Assembly: GCF_001649575.2 (NCBI RefSeq)
Contig: NC_051441.1
Location: forward strand, 9,826,992 to 9,890,991
Reading direction: 5' to 3'
Length of the DNA: 64,000 nt
Source: Kryptolebias marmoratus
Taxonomy: Eukaryota; Chordata; Actinopteri; Cyprinodontiformes; Rivulidae
Notes under the pieces: generated by a model
What the model was told of the DNA's origin: nothing
Database searches by the model: none
What the model saw: the letters and a program-made list of their open reading frames with translations, nothing else
In this document: in pieces, positions 27,187 through 38,328 of the stretch
Position numbering within the stretch: position 1 is the stretch's first letter
Layout of the letters: every line of letters begins with the position of its first letter
Program-made: the position numbers and the translations under genes

Positions 27187-29646
27187 GAGGAAAAGGCTGG
27201 GCCACTAACACTAATCTCCAAATTGAGAGTTACTCAAGGAGAATTATAAATAAAGATGACTGTAATTATGTGTTCTTATTACCTGAGGTTTTGTATGGTG
27301 CTTGAGCAGGATTTGCACATTAATTTATGCATTTGGTAGAATCCCTCCAGGGCCACCGGCTGCACAATGTAAACATAAATAAGCCAGAGCTAAAACATCT
27401 TAGTGTTATAGAACCTCATACTGCAGATCACATTTTACAAACTGCCAATTTAACCAGAACAACCCAGTTCTAATATTTTCTATTCTTCCTCTCTTCTCAG
27501 TATATATATATATGTGATCTACAAGACTATGTGTAATTTTATAATGCTCTGGATGGGATTGCATTATACGAAATTAAAAATGACAACAAAAATAATTAGC
27601 ATACATTTCGTTATTGAGAGAACATTATAAAACAAAGAGATGATGCCTTGGAAGATGCAACAACATGAAATTTCACCCTGATTCACATTAAATTCAACCA
27701 TGTTTGTCCTTGCCTCTTGACTCTAAATCAGATGATGTACACAACAAGCTTCAAAAGAATTAAAATGAATCTCATTAGTTACCCATAAAGGATGAAGGCT
27801 CCTTTGTATTTGCATCACAGACCAAAGGGGCTTGAAACATTTAGACATGAAACGTACAGCAAGAGACTGAAAAGCCACAGGGAGAGAAGGTTTCTTCTGA
27901 ACATGACTGGAGGAAACAAAATGGACAAATGTTTTTTCAGCACCTGGTGATGGATGGTGGGCAGAATAATTACAAAAATGAGGGGCTTTTTGATTATGTT
28001 TTCAGAGTATTGTTTCACTTTTTGTTGTTTGTGCTCTACTTTTAGTCAGATTTTGAAGACATATTCAGGAAATGTTGAGGTTGTCACAAAGAACAAATGG
28101 TTCAGTTTTAGTGGTGATCGGGAACATGATCCGGCTTCTAAATTGTTGTAAAGACGTTATGTTTTAGGCAGAGGTTTGTGGCTTCCATCCTTCATAAACT
28201 TTGTAGTTTATGGTTGACAGAATCATGAGCCCAAACATAAACTTTATTTGTGCCACTTTGTTGAAATATTTGTCCTTATTTTTGTGTAATTATATGTTGT
28301 TCATCAACACAAAAAGCACAATGAATTTCTTTTCCACTACTGTCTGTCTATAGATTTTATTATGTACAGAGTTTACTAATGTTCAAACAGCAAAATCTCA
28401 AAACATAAAAAAATGTGTGGCATACTTAAATTACCTCAGTAATTTGCTCTCAGACAGATTTTTAATCACTGAAAATAAATGTTATTATAGCATCGTTCAG
28501 CACATTGTATGATTTTTAATTATTACTTTATTTTCTGACACAGTTACTGACATTAAGACTTAAAGAAGGTCGAATAGCTCAATCACTGCAAATAGGTTTT
28601 AGTAAATTTATGCGTTTGCGTAATATGAACCAATATAATGGAGTCATGTAAAGTAGTAATATGAATCTTTATGAAATAAAGAAAACAGAGACTGCCTGGG
28701 AGACTTTATTTTGAACATGCAGATAGTTCTACATGCATATTCAAATCTCCTCAAGGACAGCACATGAGATGAAATGGTGATTTGAAGAGTCATGTTGTGA
28801 AATGAGAGATAAGGTGACTTCCATGCATAATCTTCATTTGCAAGCTTTGCAGATGTTGGTAAAATTTATAAGTGCTGCTGAGTACATGAGAGATGTGTGT
28901 TGTACAGGTGGCTGTGCATTTTGTTTGCACCTCAAAAGGAGAGCTACAGACAGGTCTGCCACTCCAGGCTGAATACTAATGGATTAAAAGCATCCCAGCC
29001 TCCATAACACACACACTTACACACACACAGAGACAAAATGGTCTTCCATCCTGTGGAGTTTGTGATACCAAACCAGGGGTTGGATCATTTCACAGTATAT
29101 CTCAAAGTATCATGTCATCACAGCAGAGCATCAGAAGTCTGGTGTTTAACCAATAACTTGTTTCTCATTTAAAAGATATATTGCTTAAATCATTTATTAA
29201 CCTGGAGCAGAAAGCTGTAAAATTTGTCTTCTGATTTGGTTAAATTATTTCTCAAACTCAGAGCAGTTTATGAAATGGAAAAAAAAATGTTTTGGACCTA
29301 AACATAACAAATATCAAGTGTAAAAAACCATCTCTGAGACACTTAACACTTTGTAAATGTTAAAAAATAGCTGCCTGAGTTTTGAAAACTTGCACAAATA
29401 CAACAAGAAATCACAAATATCAGAACTCCAAAAGTAATAACTGGATTTTTTTTTTTTTTACCCAGCAGCCCTCTTCCATCACAGTATTTAAAGTTTATCT
29501 CAAGACATAAACTTTTTGTTTTAATATTTCATTTTTGTTTGTTTCTTTAAAAGCTCTAAATCACTATCTTCTTGTTCCACCAAACCTATCAAAATGTGAC
29601 AGCAAAAACTGACTTAAAATCTGTCATAAAATGTCTTTACACAATT
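27187..29646. other. Gene-free stretch
   Basis: AT-rich non-coding DNA with a short TATATA run near 27503 and an ACAC-rich run near 29010. I see no gene or recognised element. Confidence 0.5.
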
Positions 29647-29650
29647 TTAA

Positions 29651-29930
29651 CCCTTTCATGCATAGTGGTTACTGCAGTGAACAGCTAATTTAAGCCATTT
29701 TCTTGTATATGTATGGATCTTTATGTTATAAATGTGCATAGATCACTAAAGTGGACACTAGTGCATCATGCAATACACTGTCATCTACTGGCCACCCACT
29801 GTAAATGTAACAACATTTTCTTAAATCCAAGATGGATTTGAAAAAATAAATCTTTTACAATTTATTTTTCTTTTTTTTTGGGGGGGGGGGGGATCCTGGC
29901 TGAAGTTATCATAATTCATGCATGAAAGGG
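29651..29930. mobile_element. piggyBac-like miniature element (TTAA-flanked)
   Basis: Inverted ends CCCTTTCATGCAT (29651-29663) and ATGCATGAAAGGG (29918-29930) bound a 280 bp segment. The left flank is TTAA (29647-29650); the right flank is TTCA, a one-base decay of TTAA. TTAA targets and CCC-starting ends are typical of piggyBac. The interior includes a run of 13 G after a T-rich stretch (29880-29892). No coding sequence is present. Confidence 0.65.
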
Positions 29931-30746
29931 TTCATTTTCCATCACAATGATGGCAAGAGCTAGAAATCAACCCAAACCATGATGCTCCCTAAGCCATGCT
30001 TCACATGAAAGATGAAGCAATGTTCAAGTAGACACTTTATTTTGTGATGGATTCATCTTTTTAAAACAATTATGGATTCATCTTTTTCCTAGCTTTTTAT
30101 CAAGTCGCTGCTGCGAATCTTTTTAAAGACGGTTCTTTTGTACCACATAATTTAGTGTTTGAAGTGAGCTGAGCTCAAAATAAAAGATGACTAGTTGAAA
30201 GAAAAAAAAAAAGATACAAAGCCACTCACTGAAACAAGAGGAGTCATTTATTTCCAATCAGTCCTGATCCTATGATTAGAACTTTGAGATCAGAATGTTT
30301 TCAGACTCGGTGCAGTGAATCAGAGACAGCCGTAACGTTCACTGACAGCTTATTCTGGCAGAGACCACCTGAGAGATCTTATCCAGCAGCAGCTCGGCTC
30401 TGCGAGCTTCATTATCTATCATCTCAGAGTTGTGTGAAAAAAAGGACTGAAAACCAATTGGTTTCATAAGATTAGAAAGCTGCACTCGGTGACCACAGGC
30501 TACACCCCGCCTGCTCGGACAATGACAGTGATTCTGAGCAGAAACTCTTTGTGTCAGCGAGAGAAGAAAAAAGGTTGTATGAGGAATGCAGGATGGGTTC
30601 ACATCTGGAAATGGGCAGATTCAGACTATTATTTACATTTTTTAAGTAATTCTGGTCTTTTCCTGTATGTATAGCCTGAAGTAACTGATTAAATGATGCT
30701 GCAAAGAAAAAAAAATCATACTAAGATGTTTTACTTCAGTGATTAG

Positions 30747-30915
30747 GAAGTGAAGTGAAGTCAAGTGAATATATAGCACTTTTCAGCAGCAAGCCGATCC
30801 AAAGTGCTTTACAAAACAGGTAGGAGGAAGGAAATACATTTTATAGGAGCTGTAAAATGTAATGACATAATATAAGTAAAAAAATAAATAAATAACTAAA
30901 TAAGTGAAACTGGAC
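30747..30915 (+). repeat. Dispersed teleost-type repeat with A-rich tail
   Basis: AAGTGAAGTGAAGTCAAGTG, then TATATAGCACTTTTCAGCAG, GATCCAAAGTGCTTTACAAA and an A/T-rich tail form the pattern of a frequent fish interspersed repeat. I give no family name. Confidence 0.45.
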
Positions 30916-31789
30916 GATCCAGCTTGTTGTTTTAATCAATATATTTCAAAATGAAAGTCAAGCAAAAATACCAGTGCTGAGACAATTACAAATGGCAGAA
31001 AATGGCTACTTTATACAGTAAAAGACCATATTTATGCAAATTGAAAACTCATAGAAAAAAAGGGGGACAGGAACACTGGTCTAATCAGAACAGGACAGCT
31101 GTTTCACTCAGAGAGAGTCATGATTGTTGACATATATCAATAGACACAGGAACTTAAGACAGTAGTTGAAGATGAAACAGCGTGAATGCTGCCTGTAGGC
31201 TGGCTGCAGTATTAATATATATAAACTGGCTTACTATGAGGGTCCTAAAATACTGTTTCCATGTGGACACAAGGAAGAAACAATAAGAAACCTTTGTGTA
31301 TTCACAAAACACAGATAAAATAAACATATGTTCGACTGAGGACTGGTTTATACTCATCATTGCATGCACCATAGCAGTGATTTGTTTTTATTGGTGTGTG
31401 GCTGCACATGAGTCTCAAAGTGGACTATAAAAAAGAGAAAATGTCCATTTTAGTGCTTTGTGCCTTGATAACAAATCAACCAATACCAGTTTTTCCACTG
31501 ATCACGAGGATCAGGCCTAGAGATGACTTCTTAGAAAAGTTATCCCAGCTGAAACTCGTCAACATCAACCTGATTATTCTGGAAGGTCATGACTCAGAAA
31601 GGTGGAGAACGTTCCTGTATTTTACCATATATCAGTTTTTATAAAGCTCTGTCCATGAAAAGCAGTACCACATTTATCATTTGTTTAGTTTAGTTTTTTA
31701 TTAATATTTCAGAGGGACGTTACATAATATTTAATCTTGATAGAAGCACATTATCTAAATGTGCCAGATTTAACCATACAGGCTAATTA

Positions 31790-32000
31790 TCACCCACCAT
31801 CATGAAAGGCAGACAGGCGTGTAATTGTTGCATCTGTGTTTGTGTGTTAGTCTGTCTGTCTGCTTGTTAGCAAAATATTCCATAAACCACTGGATGGATT
31901 TTAATGAAATGTTCAATAAGTAATGAGCTGACAATATTTCTCCAAGGAATGCTACTTTTATTTTTTTTTCATCTGCAGTCCTTCGCAGGTTGATGATACA
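31790..32000 (+). repeat. Possible dispersed repeat remnant
   Basis: GTCTGTCTGTCTGCTTGTTA, then CAAAATATTCCATAAACCAC and TGGATGGATTTTAATGAAAT, form a string seen repeatedly in animal genomes as part of an interspersed repeat. Boundaries are uncertain. Confidence 0.35.
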
Positions 32001-33479
32001 AAGTTAGGGAATGAGCAGAAGTTAAACGTTTGTTTACAGCTGATCTGTTTGTTTTTTTTCCTCCTTTGAATGGTCACCATGACTTTTACGAAAACCTGGA
32101 AAAGACAAGGGAATGTTTCACCTTGACGTTATAAGTAATGTTTGTTGTTTTACATTATATCGTAAAATTATGTTTAGCAGATATCATGTAAAATCAGAAA
32201 ACAAGCCAATAAAGTGTGAAGCAGAACAGCAGTCAGACAGTTTTCCAGATATGACTAAATTTTAATGAACTTACTTTAAAGTCTGTATTGAAAAGTGGGT
32301 GAGAAGAATTACACAGACATTTGACTCTACACAAAGATAAAAAACAAAAAACATGTAGACAAATAAAAAATAACACAAGATGCTCAATTATGAATCTATC
32401 TCTGAAAGCATAATAAAATAACAAGTTTGCAATGCCAACAAAGACACAGTTAAAGGTTGTGAACTGTCTGCAAAGCTCAAAAATAGCTTTGAGTGCACAA
32501 GTCTAAAAATAGCATGATATATTCAAAGTCTTTCTCTACATATTAATTACTATCTTTCTCTGGAAAAAAACAAAAAACAAATCTGCATGCATAACCAGAG
32601 GGAAAACCAAGAGAAGACAGCGAGCCTTGACACAAACAAAGAAAAACAAATGTTGCCTCAGAAAGAGGAACAATTCACAAGGTACAAAACAGCATCTAAA
32701 CACTGAGCTCAAAAAATCTCTTCTAATGTTCTGATCTCAGCAGACGTACTCCTAAAAGACCCGTTTTTGTCTGTTTGATATGTGGTGCTGTGAGAACAAA
32801 CATGATAAAAAAACATTCTGCCGGCCATTGTTACAAAAAATAAAGTGAATTAAGGAAACTTTTGAACTGACCCTGAGAGCCTTTGGATGTTTGGTAGCAC
32901 AATCTGCAGCAAACACAATCAATCACACTTTACAGCCCTGAGGGAGGCGGTTCTTCAGTTCCTTGCATCAAGAAAAAGAAGATGAAACTAGCTGTGGCTA
33001 GTTTCCATGCAGTATGACAAGTTCTGACAAGCCTTTGAGGCTTTGCGTGCACAGTTCCAGTCACACCAGAAACTGACCAGCTATCAGCTAAGAAAAGAGA
33101 ACAGCAGCTGTGTGAATGTGCTATGAAACTCACATCCTCAGATTAGTGTTTTTGTTACTCACAGTGTCAAATATAATTTAGTTTCACATGAAGTGAAACC
33201 ATTTATGTGTAAATAATTTGAGTTTAGCAGGCTGTCAAACGTTGTTGGTGCATAGGACGTTTGAATTTAGTTTGCAGTTTCAGTCTCTGTCAAGCTTTGC
33301 AATTTATATTTAGCATTTATTTATGATCCAGACTTTGTAGACATAGAGACAAATGTTAGAAAAACAAAATCCAAAATAATATTTTAACTATAGTTATAAA
33401 AAGAAAAATAATGTGCTTAAAATTAGTCACCCTATGTCAGTAACTCTCCCGGACAAAATAAAGTTTCCCCAAAGGGAGA

Positions 33480-33830
33480 AAGTCACTTCATAACACAGCC
33501 CAGTCCCTTTAGGTATCCTGTATGTACCCTTATAAGTACTCCTGTTGGCACTTCAAAGGTACCAGGTATGTATCCTGCAGGTATCTTGCAGATACCAGGT
33601 ACATAGCTTGTAAAACCAGGTAAGTACCCCCTTAAGTATCTAGGATCCAGTATACCCTGTACCTGTAAGTTCCCTGTACATATGTACCCCATATGTGTCA
33701 GGTACATACTCTGTAAGTAAAGGTTAGCAAGTCACTTTATAATACATCCTGGTCCCAGTACATACCTCATAAGTACCCCATAGGTACCATGTATGTAACT
33801 AGTAAGTACCAGGTGTATATCTCGTCTTAG
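33480..33830. repeat. Degenerate GTACC/AGGTA minisatellite
   Basis: Variants of ACCAGGTA, AAGTACC and GGTAC recur every 10-25 bp. A longer duplication is visible because AGTCACTTCATAACACAGCC (33481) recurs as AGTCACTTTATAATACATCC (33730), giving an outer period of about 250 bp. The minus-strand open frame of 74 residues is a by-product of the repeats. Confidence 0.75.
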
Positions 33831-34542
33831 TCAAAAGCCTGTGCAGTGTGATACCAGTAAATATGATAAACACAAATGTTATTTCAAATAGATATTTGTG
33901 AAGCAGTCAAAACATTGAAAGTGAACTGAAATCAAAACTCAGTAAGTCAATGCTTGATAGTTTTCTGCTGCATTTCACAGTAAAATGCTCAAACACAACT
34001 GAAACCTGATTAAAATGTAACAAATACAAATAAAAAAACTTGAAAATATTATAATAATATATCAGATATCAGGTTATAGGCATCTTAGGACTGTGATTCT
34101 TAACGCTCGCCACTTGAATGTATTAAAAACTATCAAACATGAACAGATCATCAGCTACAACCAACCCTCCACTAAATTTGAGCCACTGAGAGGTACAGTC
34201 AGACCGATCGGGCTTTATCACAGCAGCCAGACTCATTTTATGGAAACAAACAGCTCTGCTGAAAGAATACGGACAGAGCAAGCAACACAAATTGGCTTAG
34301 ACTTATGACTGAGACTGCTTTGGCTGATAAGAGTCACAATGAAGTAGGAAGATGGATTTTGTCCATGTGGTCACATAAAATGGCTTGCTTCTGATTGGCT
34401 GGGACATGGAATCCGGAATCGAAACAGCTGAAACGCAGTTATGTTCTCTGAATCAATGTGCCAAACACTATAAACTAGATGTAAGCATGACATTAAAAAG
34501 CACATTGACATTACACACTGTGAGGTGTATGCATGTGTGAGA

Positions 34543-34575
34543 ACAGTGATTTTAAGTCATGCTTAAAATCACTGT
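34543..34575. repeat. Perfect 14 bp hairpin
   Basis: ACAGTGATTTTAAG (34543-34556) and CTTAAAATCACTGT (34562-34575) are exact complements around a 5 nt loop. The start ACAGTG recalls the ends of the 91 bp element at 20473, so this may be a very short derivative. No function is known. Confidence 0.7.
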
Positions 34576-35991
34576 ATTTTAATGTTTATTTTTTTAAGGT
34601 AATGATTTCACTACATTTTTACTTTTATTTTTCCAGGTTTTTGAGTTGAAAAAATGTCACGACAGGCAGAAAGAAAGCTTTGTCCCAAAAAAGCTGAAAA
34701 CAACAAACTCCATGCCTCATTTGTTTCTTAATAAATCTGAAAATGAAAAAGTAAAAAGTTGGATGGAAGCCACTGAAGAACATAATAACTTTGTTCTGTT
34801 CCAACAAGTCACATCAACACTTCCCAACCTGCCTGGCTTATTTGTTTCTTTTAATGTAGAATCATTACAAACCTGTCTCCTATCCATAAAAAAAGCCTTA
34901 ACAGGATTCATTAAATATTTTACAGCTGCCTCAGGCTACTAAATGTTTGTCCACCCACCTCCCTCACAGGAAATATAATCAATGCTTTTAAATCAAGGCT
35001 TCTACCGGAGAACTTCCTATAGAATCATTAGAAAGCAAAGAAAAACTTGACTCAAGAGTCTAACCTGCACATGATTCTGTCATTTCTATACACTGTCACA
35101 CATTTGTTACTTTAAAAAAATTCACATGAAGGGCATTTTTTATCTTTTATTTTAAAAATCCTTGTTTTATCCTCTAACACCACAAGAACATAACCCTTCT
35201 ATTTACTGTAGGTCGTCATTGTTGTAATGAGACTGAAATCAGCAGTTTCCATAAAATCAAGTTAAACGGTCTTTGATTGTACTGTGTGTCAATTATGCCT
35301 CTAATAACTTATTGCTCTTAAACTCTTTAATTTCCTTCATGAACTTTTCACCTGCTTCAAATATGTTCACCTCAGACAGAGGAACTATCACTAACCTGCA
35401 GTTCAGATGTGTCTCTCTGAGTGTATGTGTGTGTTTAATGCTGTTTGTCTAAAGACTAATGTGGACTAATTCATGTTTAGTGGTCTCTAATGAGTTCTGG
35501 AAATGAAGACAAGCAGACAAGCATCAATGCATCTCATTTATCCTCTGATGCAGACAAAGTTTTAATTTGTGGAAAGCCTAAATTAGCCGCTAGTTTCTGA
35601 AGAAAAACATTTCAGCTTCCCTATATAATGGAAAGCTTGAGTGGTATAAATTTGTTCTGATAAACCCTACATTGGTTGCTCTGACTAAGCTGAAATTCAG
35701 GCTGATGTTTCCCAGATCGATTACAGCTAATGTAAGATGCAACAGTGTAAAGTCGGGGAAAATAAACCTAAAAAAAAATCTGTGATCACAGTTGTAAACT
35801 TAGCCTGCTTCTATGTTAAACGCCCTCTTTTATCCAACTTAAAAACTTTGTCAACAGTGGACCATCACAGATGTTTGTTATTGTTGTTTACAGCCTTAAG
35901 TTTTGCTTTTCAGCAAATCTTAAAAACAGGGAAAATAACAATTGCTGCTAAAATTAGTGACCAAGAACCAAGGAGGTCTACGGCTTTCTCA

Positions 35992-36015
35992 TGGATGGAT
36001 GGATGGATAGATAGA
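35992..36015. repeat. (TGGA)n/(TAGA)n microsatellite
   Basis: A short run of about six tetranucleotide units, ATGGATGGATGGATGGATAG then ATAG, in non-coding DNA. Confidence 0.85.
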
Positions 36016-37150
36016 CTGATTGGTTCTAAACTACAGATTCTTTTCAGCACACATGCAAATAAAAACAATTTTAAAGTCTCCCGAAACTTAATTTAATGAT
36101 GTGTTGTTTTCTGTAACATTTGTGACACTGCAACTGGTTGATGAGTCAATCCAAGTTTGTTTGTTTATAACTTTTTTTAATTGCCTTTTAAACATGCAGC
36201 AAAATCTGGAGCTAGAGTAGGAACATTAGATGTGATCAAATGAACAGTTTAATACATTCAGATAATGCTCGGTGAAAAAAAAACATTCTTCCCGTTGTAA
36301 AAAAAATCCACTACAATCAGCCAAGTGAAGAACACGCTGCAGGAGGCAGATCTGTTCATTATCCCAGCCTAACAGAATTACCACACAGGGTTTTCCACAA
36401 AGTGCAAACCATTCATAAGATAGAAATACCTTTTTAAAACTTAAAAAAATACCCCCTCCGGAACAGCATTCTTTGAACAGATAGAATCTAAAATGAAATT
36501 GGATCATAATGAGAGGAAAGAAATTCTGAAGACGTCCTGAAATGACTCATGAGCCAAGCAAAACAAAAAACAATATAAATACTTGAGGCAGTTTGATGGC
36601 ATAGTGCTGCATGTCTGCTAATGACACTGGGTCACTGGTGTTTATTGATGTGACAGAGAACAGAAGCAGACAAATGATTTCTGAAGCTGTATGGAGGACT
36701 GTCAGCTCGGATTTGGTCAAATGTAGCAAAGATTATTGGACTGTGCTTCACAACACAGTAACCGAAAGGGCATCGGAGGAGCTTTTAAAGATTAGGAAGT
36801 GGGATGCTTTGCAATGGAGAAGTCAATCATTTCAGCTGAGCTCATTCAGACTAAACTCAAAGTAAAGAAACACACAGAGAGACAAAAATCTGAGGACCGC
36901 TGCAGTAAAAGCATCAGCTTTTGGTAATGTCAGTAACTGTCAGGGTTTCTTCTGACACATTAATGATGTGAGGAATTTAAGACGACAGTAAAAGAACAAT
37001 TTGAGGTTTTAAGTTTCAGAAATACAATTTTCCTTTCATTATGTGTGTGAAATAATTCAAATGAAATCAATCTGTGATTCAAATTCATACCTAGGTACTA
37101 ACTGAATATGTTGTGTAACTAAAAAAAAACTAACAAAAAATAGCTTTGTA

Positions 37151-37748
37151 TTAAAGAATTAGTTCAGTTCTTTAGAAATGAAGTTCTTGTTAAAAAAAAA
37201 ATGATATTACCTGTGTATAGATCTTTGAACAGCCTCAGTCTGAAAAAAAAGAGTTTCTTCTGACCTGACTGACAGGCTAATGGGCTAGTCCAAGGCTCAA
37301 GTAGATTGTTGAGTTAAAATGTCATAGTGAGTCGTAAGAGTGTTATTTTATAAACATTTACACCACTATTAAATTTGCATTACATGGTTATTCTTGCAGA
37401 AATAATATTATAGTCCTGCTGGAAGTGCTCTAAACTGCACAAAAGGTGCTACAGCTAGCTACTGCTGCTAGTTGCACTTGCAAATAACCACAACATTTTG
37501 TTTTTGTAAATAATATTGTAATGCAAAACTAAAAAAAAAAGTGTTTGTATGAACCGTATTGAAATTGAGACTGGATTTGGATTAGGATGGTTTCAGTCCA
37601 CTTAAACAAGCTATTAGCTCTTTTATCCAACCTGTAATAAACTTTAGCTCTCCAAACTGATTTGGTTTGAAGTGTTTTCTACAACAAGTAAGATATTGAC
37701 TGTACATAACCACAACATTTAACTACAAAATATCTGAACTGGATGGAT
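37151..37748. mobile_element. Long-inverted-repeat miniature element, copy C
   Basis: It begins TTAAAGAATTAGTTCAGTTC and ends with the degenerate complement ACAAAATATCTGAACTGG. The inner left arm (about 37215-37295, with CAGCCTCAGTCTGA and CTGACTGACAGGCTAATG) is inverted as the right arm at about 37575-37690. It shares these blocks with copies at about 21.83 and 26.77 kb. The element ends about 100 bp before the GC-rich putative sstr2 first exon. No transposase is present, and the superfamily is not clear. Confidence 0.6.
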
Positions 37749-37854
37749 TTAAGATGAAACTCTAGTCTTCTTTGTCTTGTTAACGTGTTCAGTCTGTGTT
37801 CGGTTGTTGCATACTTCTTAGTGTTGACTTTATTGACACGTAAAAAGCTTGAAC

Positions 37855-38328
37855 TTTTATCTGCTCGTGCGTTACACGCACGTCAAAGGGCTGGAGACTG
37901 AGGGCGAGCTCACCGTGAACCCGCTCGTCCTTTTACGCAGGAGCGAATATCTGCCCATAAAGCGGTGTCTCTCCTCCTCGATCAGAGGTGAGCCTCCTCA
38001 GCACCTCCTCAGCACCTCCTCGGTGCCGTTTCACGTGCGTCCTTCAACATCCCCGCGCCCTCCAGCTGGAGACAGTCAGAGCGCGCGCCACGCCGCGAGC
38101 GCATCGGAGCTCCGTCCCCTTTTCAATTTGAATCTGGTCGAGTGCGCAGCTCATTATGGGATTCTTAAGAGGAAAATTTAAAGTATCGAGAGTTTTTCCT
38201 TTTCGTATCAAGTGAGACAAACTTGGGGGACATTTAAAGATGAAGATAAATCTGCTGTAAACACTGAGACACTTTCAGCTTTAGAGAAGTGGCGCATTTT
38301 GTGGATGTTAGAAAAGGAGCAATTACAG
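37855..38328 (+). promoter_or_regulatory. sstr2: Putative sstr2 promoter-proximal GC-rich block and 5' UTR exon 1
   Basis: In this AT-rich window, the stretch from about 37.86 to 38.12 kb is strikingly GC- and CpG-rich and contains an E-box CACGTG at 38032. A direct repeat with about 11 bp period (CCTCCTCAGCA, three copies) lies at about 37992-38026. The block ends in a good splice donor, CAG followed by GTAAGA, with GT at 38329-38330. The matching acceptor is the TGCAG at 39861-39865 directly before the sstr2 coding exon. A 5' UTR intron is known for mammalian SSTR2 genes, so I infer that this is exon 1. The transcription start and left boundary are not determined, and no clear TATA box was seen. 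Confidence 0.6.
38156..38260 (+). other. Two short upstream ORFs in the putative sstr2 5' UTR
   Basis: Within the inferred exon 1, an ATG at 38156 opens 19 codons and stops at 38213-38215. A second ATG at 38240 opens six codons and stops at 38258-38260. Both close before the splice donor at 38329. Upstream ORFs of this kind can lower translation of the main frame. Whether they are in the mature mRNA depends on the unproven transcription start. Confidence 0.35.

Larger units (their letters stand above)
32001..37150. other. Gene-free stretch upstream of sstr2
   Basis: Apart from the minisatellite at 33.48-33.83 kb, the hairpin at 34.54 kb and the microsatellite at 36.0 kb, I see no gene or element. 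Distal regulatory sequence for sstr2 could lie here but cannot be identified by eye. Confidence 0.5.

Noticed and set aside
33483..33707. Gly/Tyr/Pro-patterned 74-residue frame
   Set aside because: The protein periodicity simply reflects the GTACC minisatellite.
37849..38181. 110-codon frame over the GC-rich sstr2 first-exon block
   Set aside because: It begins at TTG rather than ATG and has no recognisable domain; GC-rich DNA lacks stops by chance.
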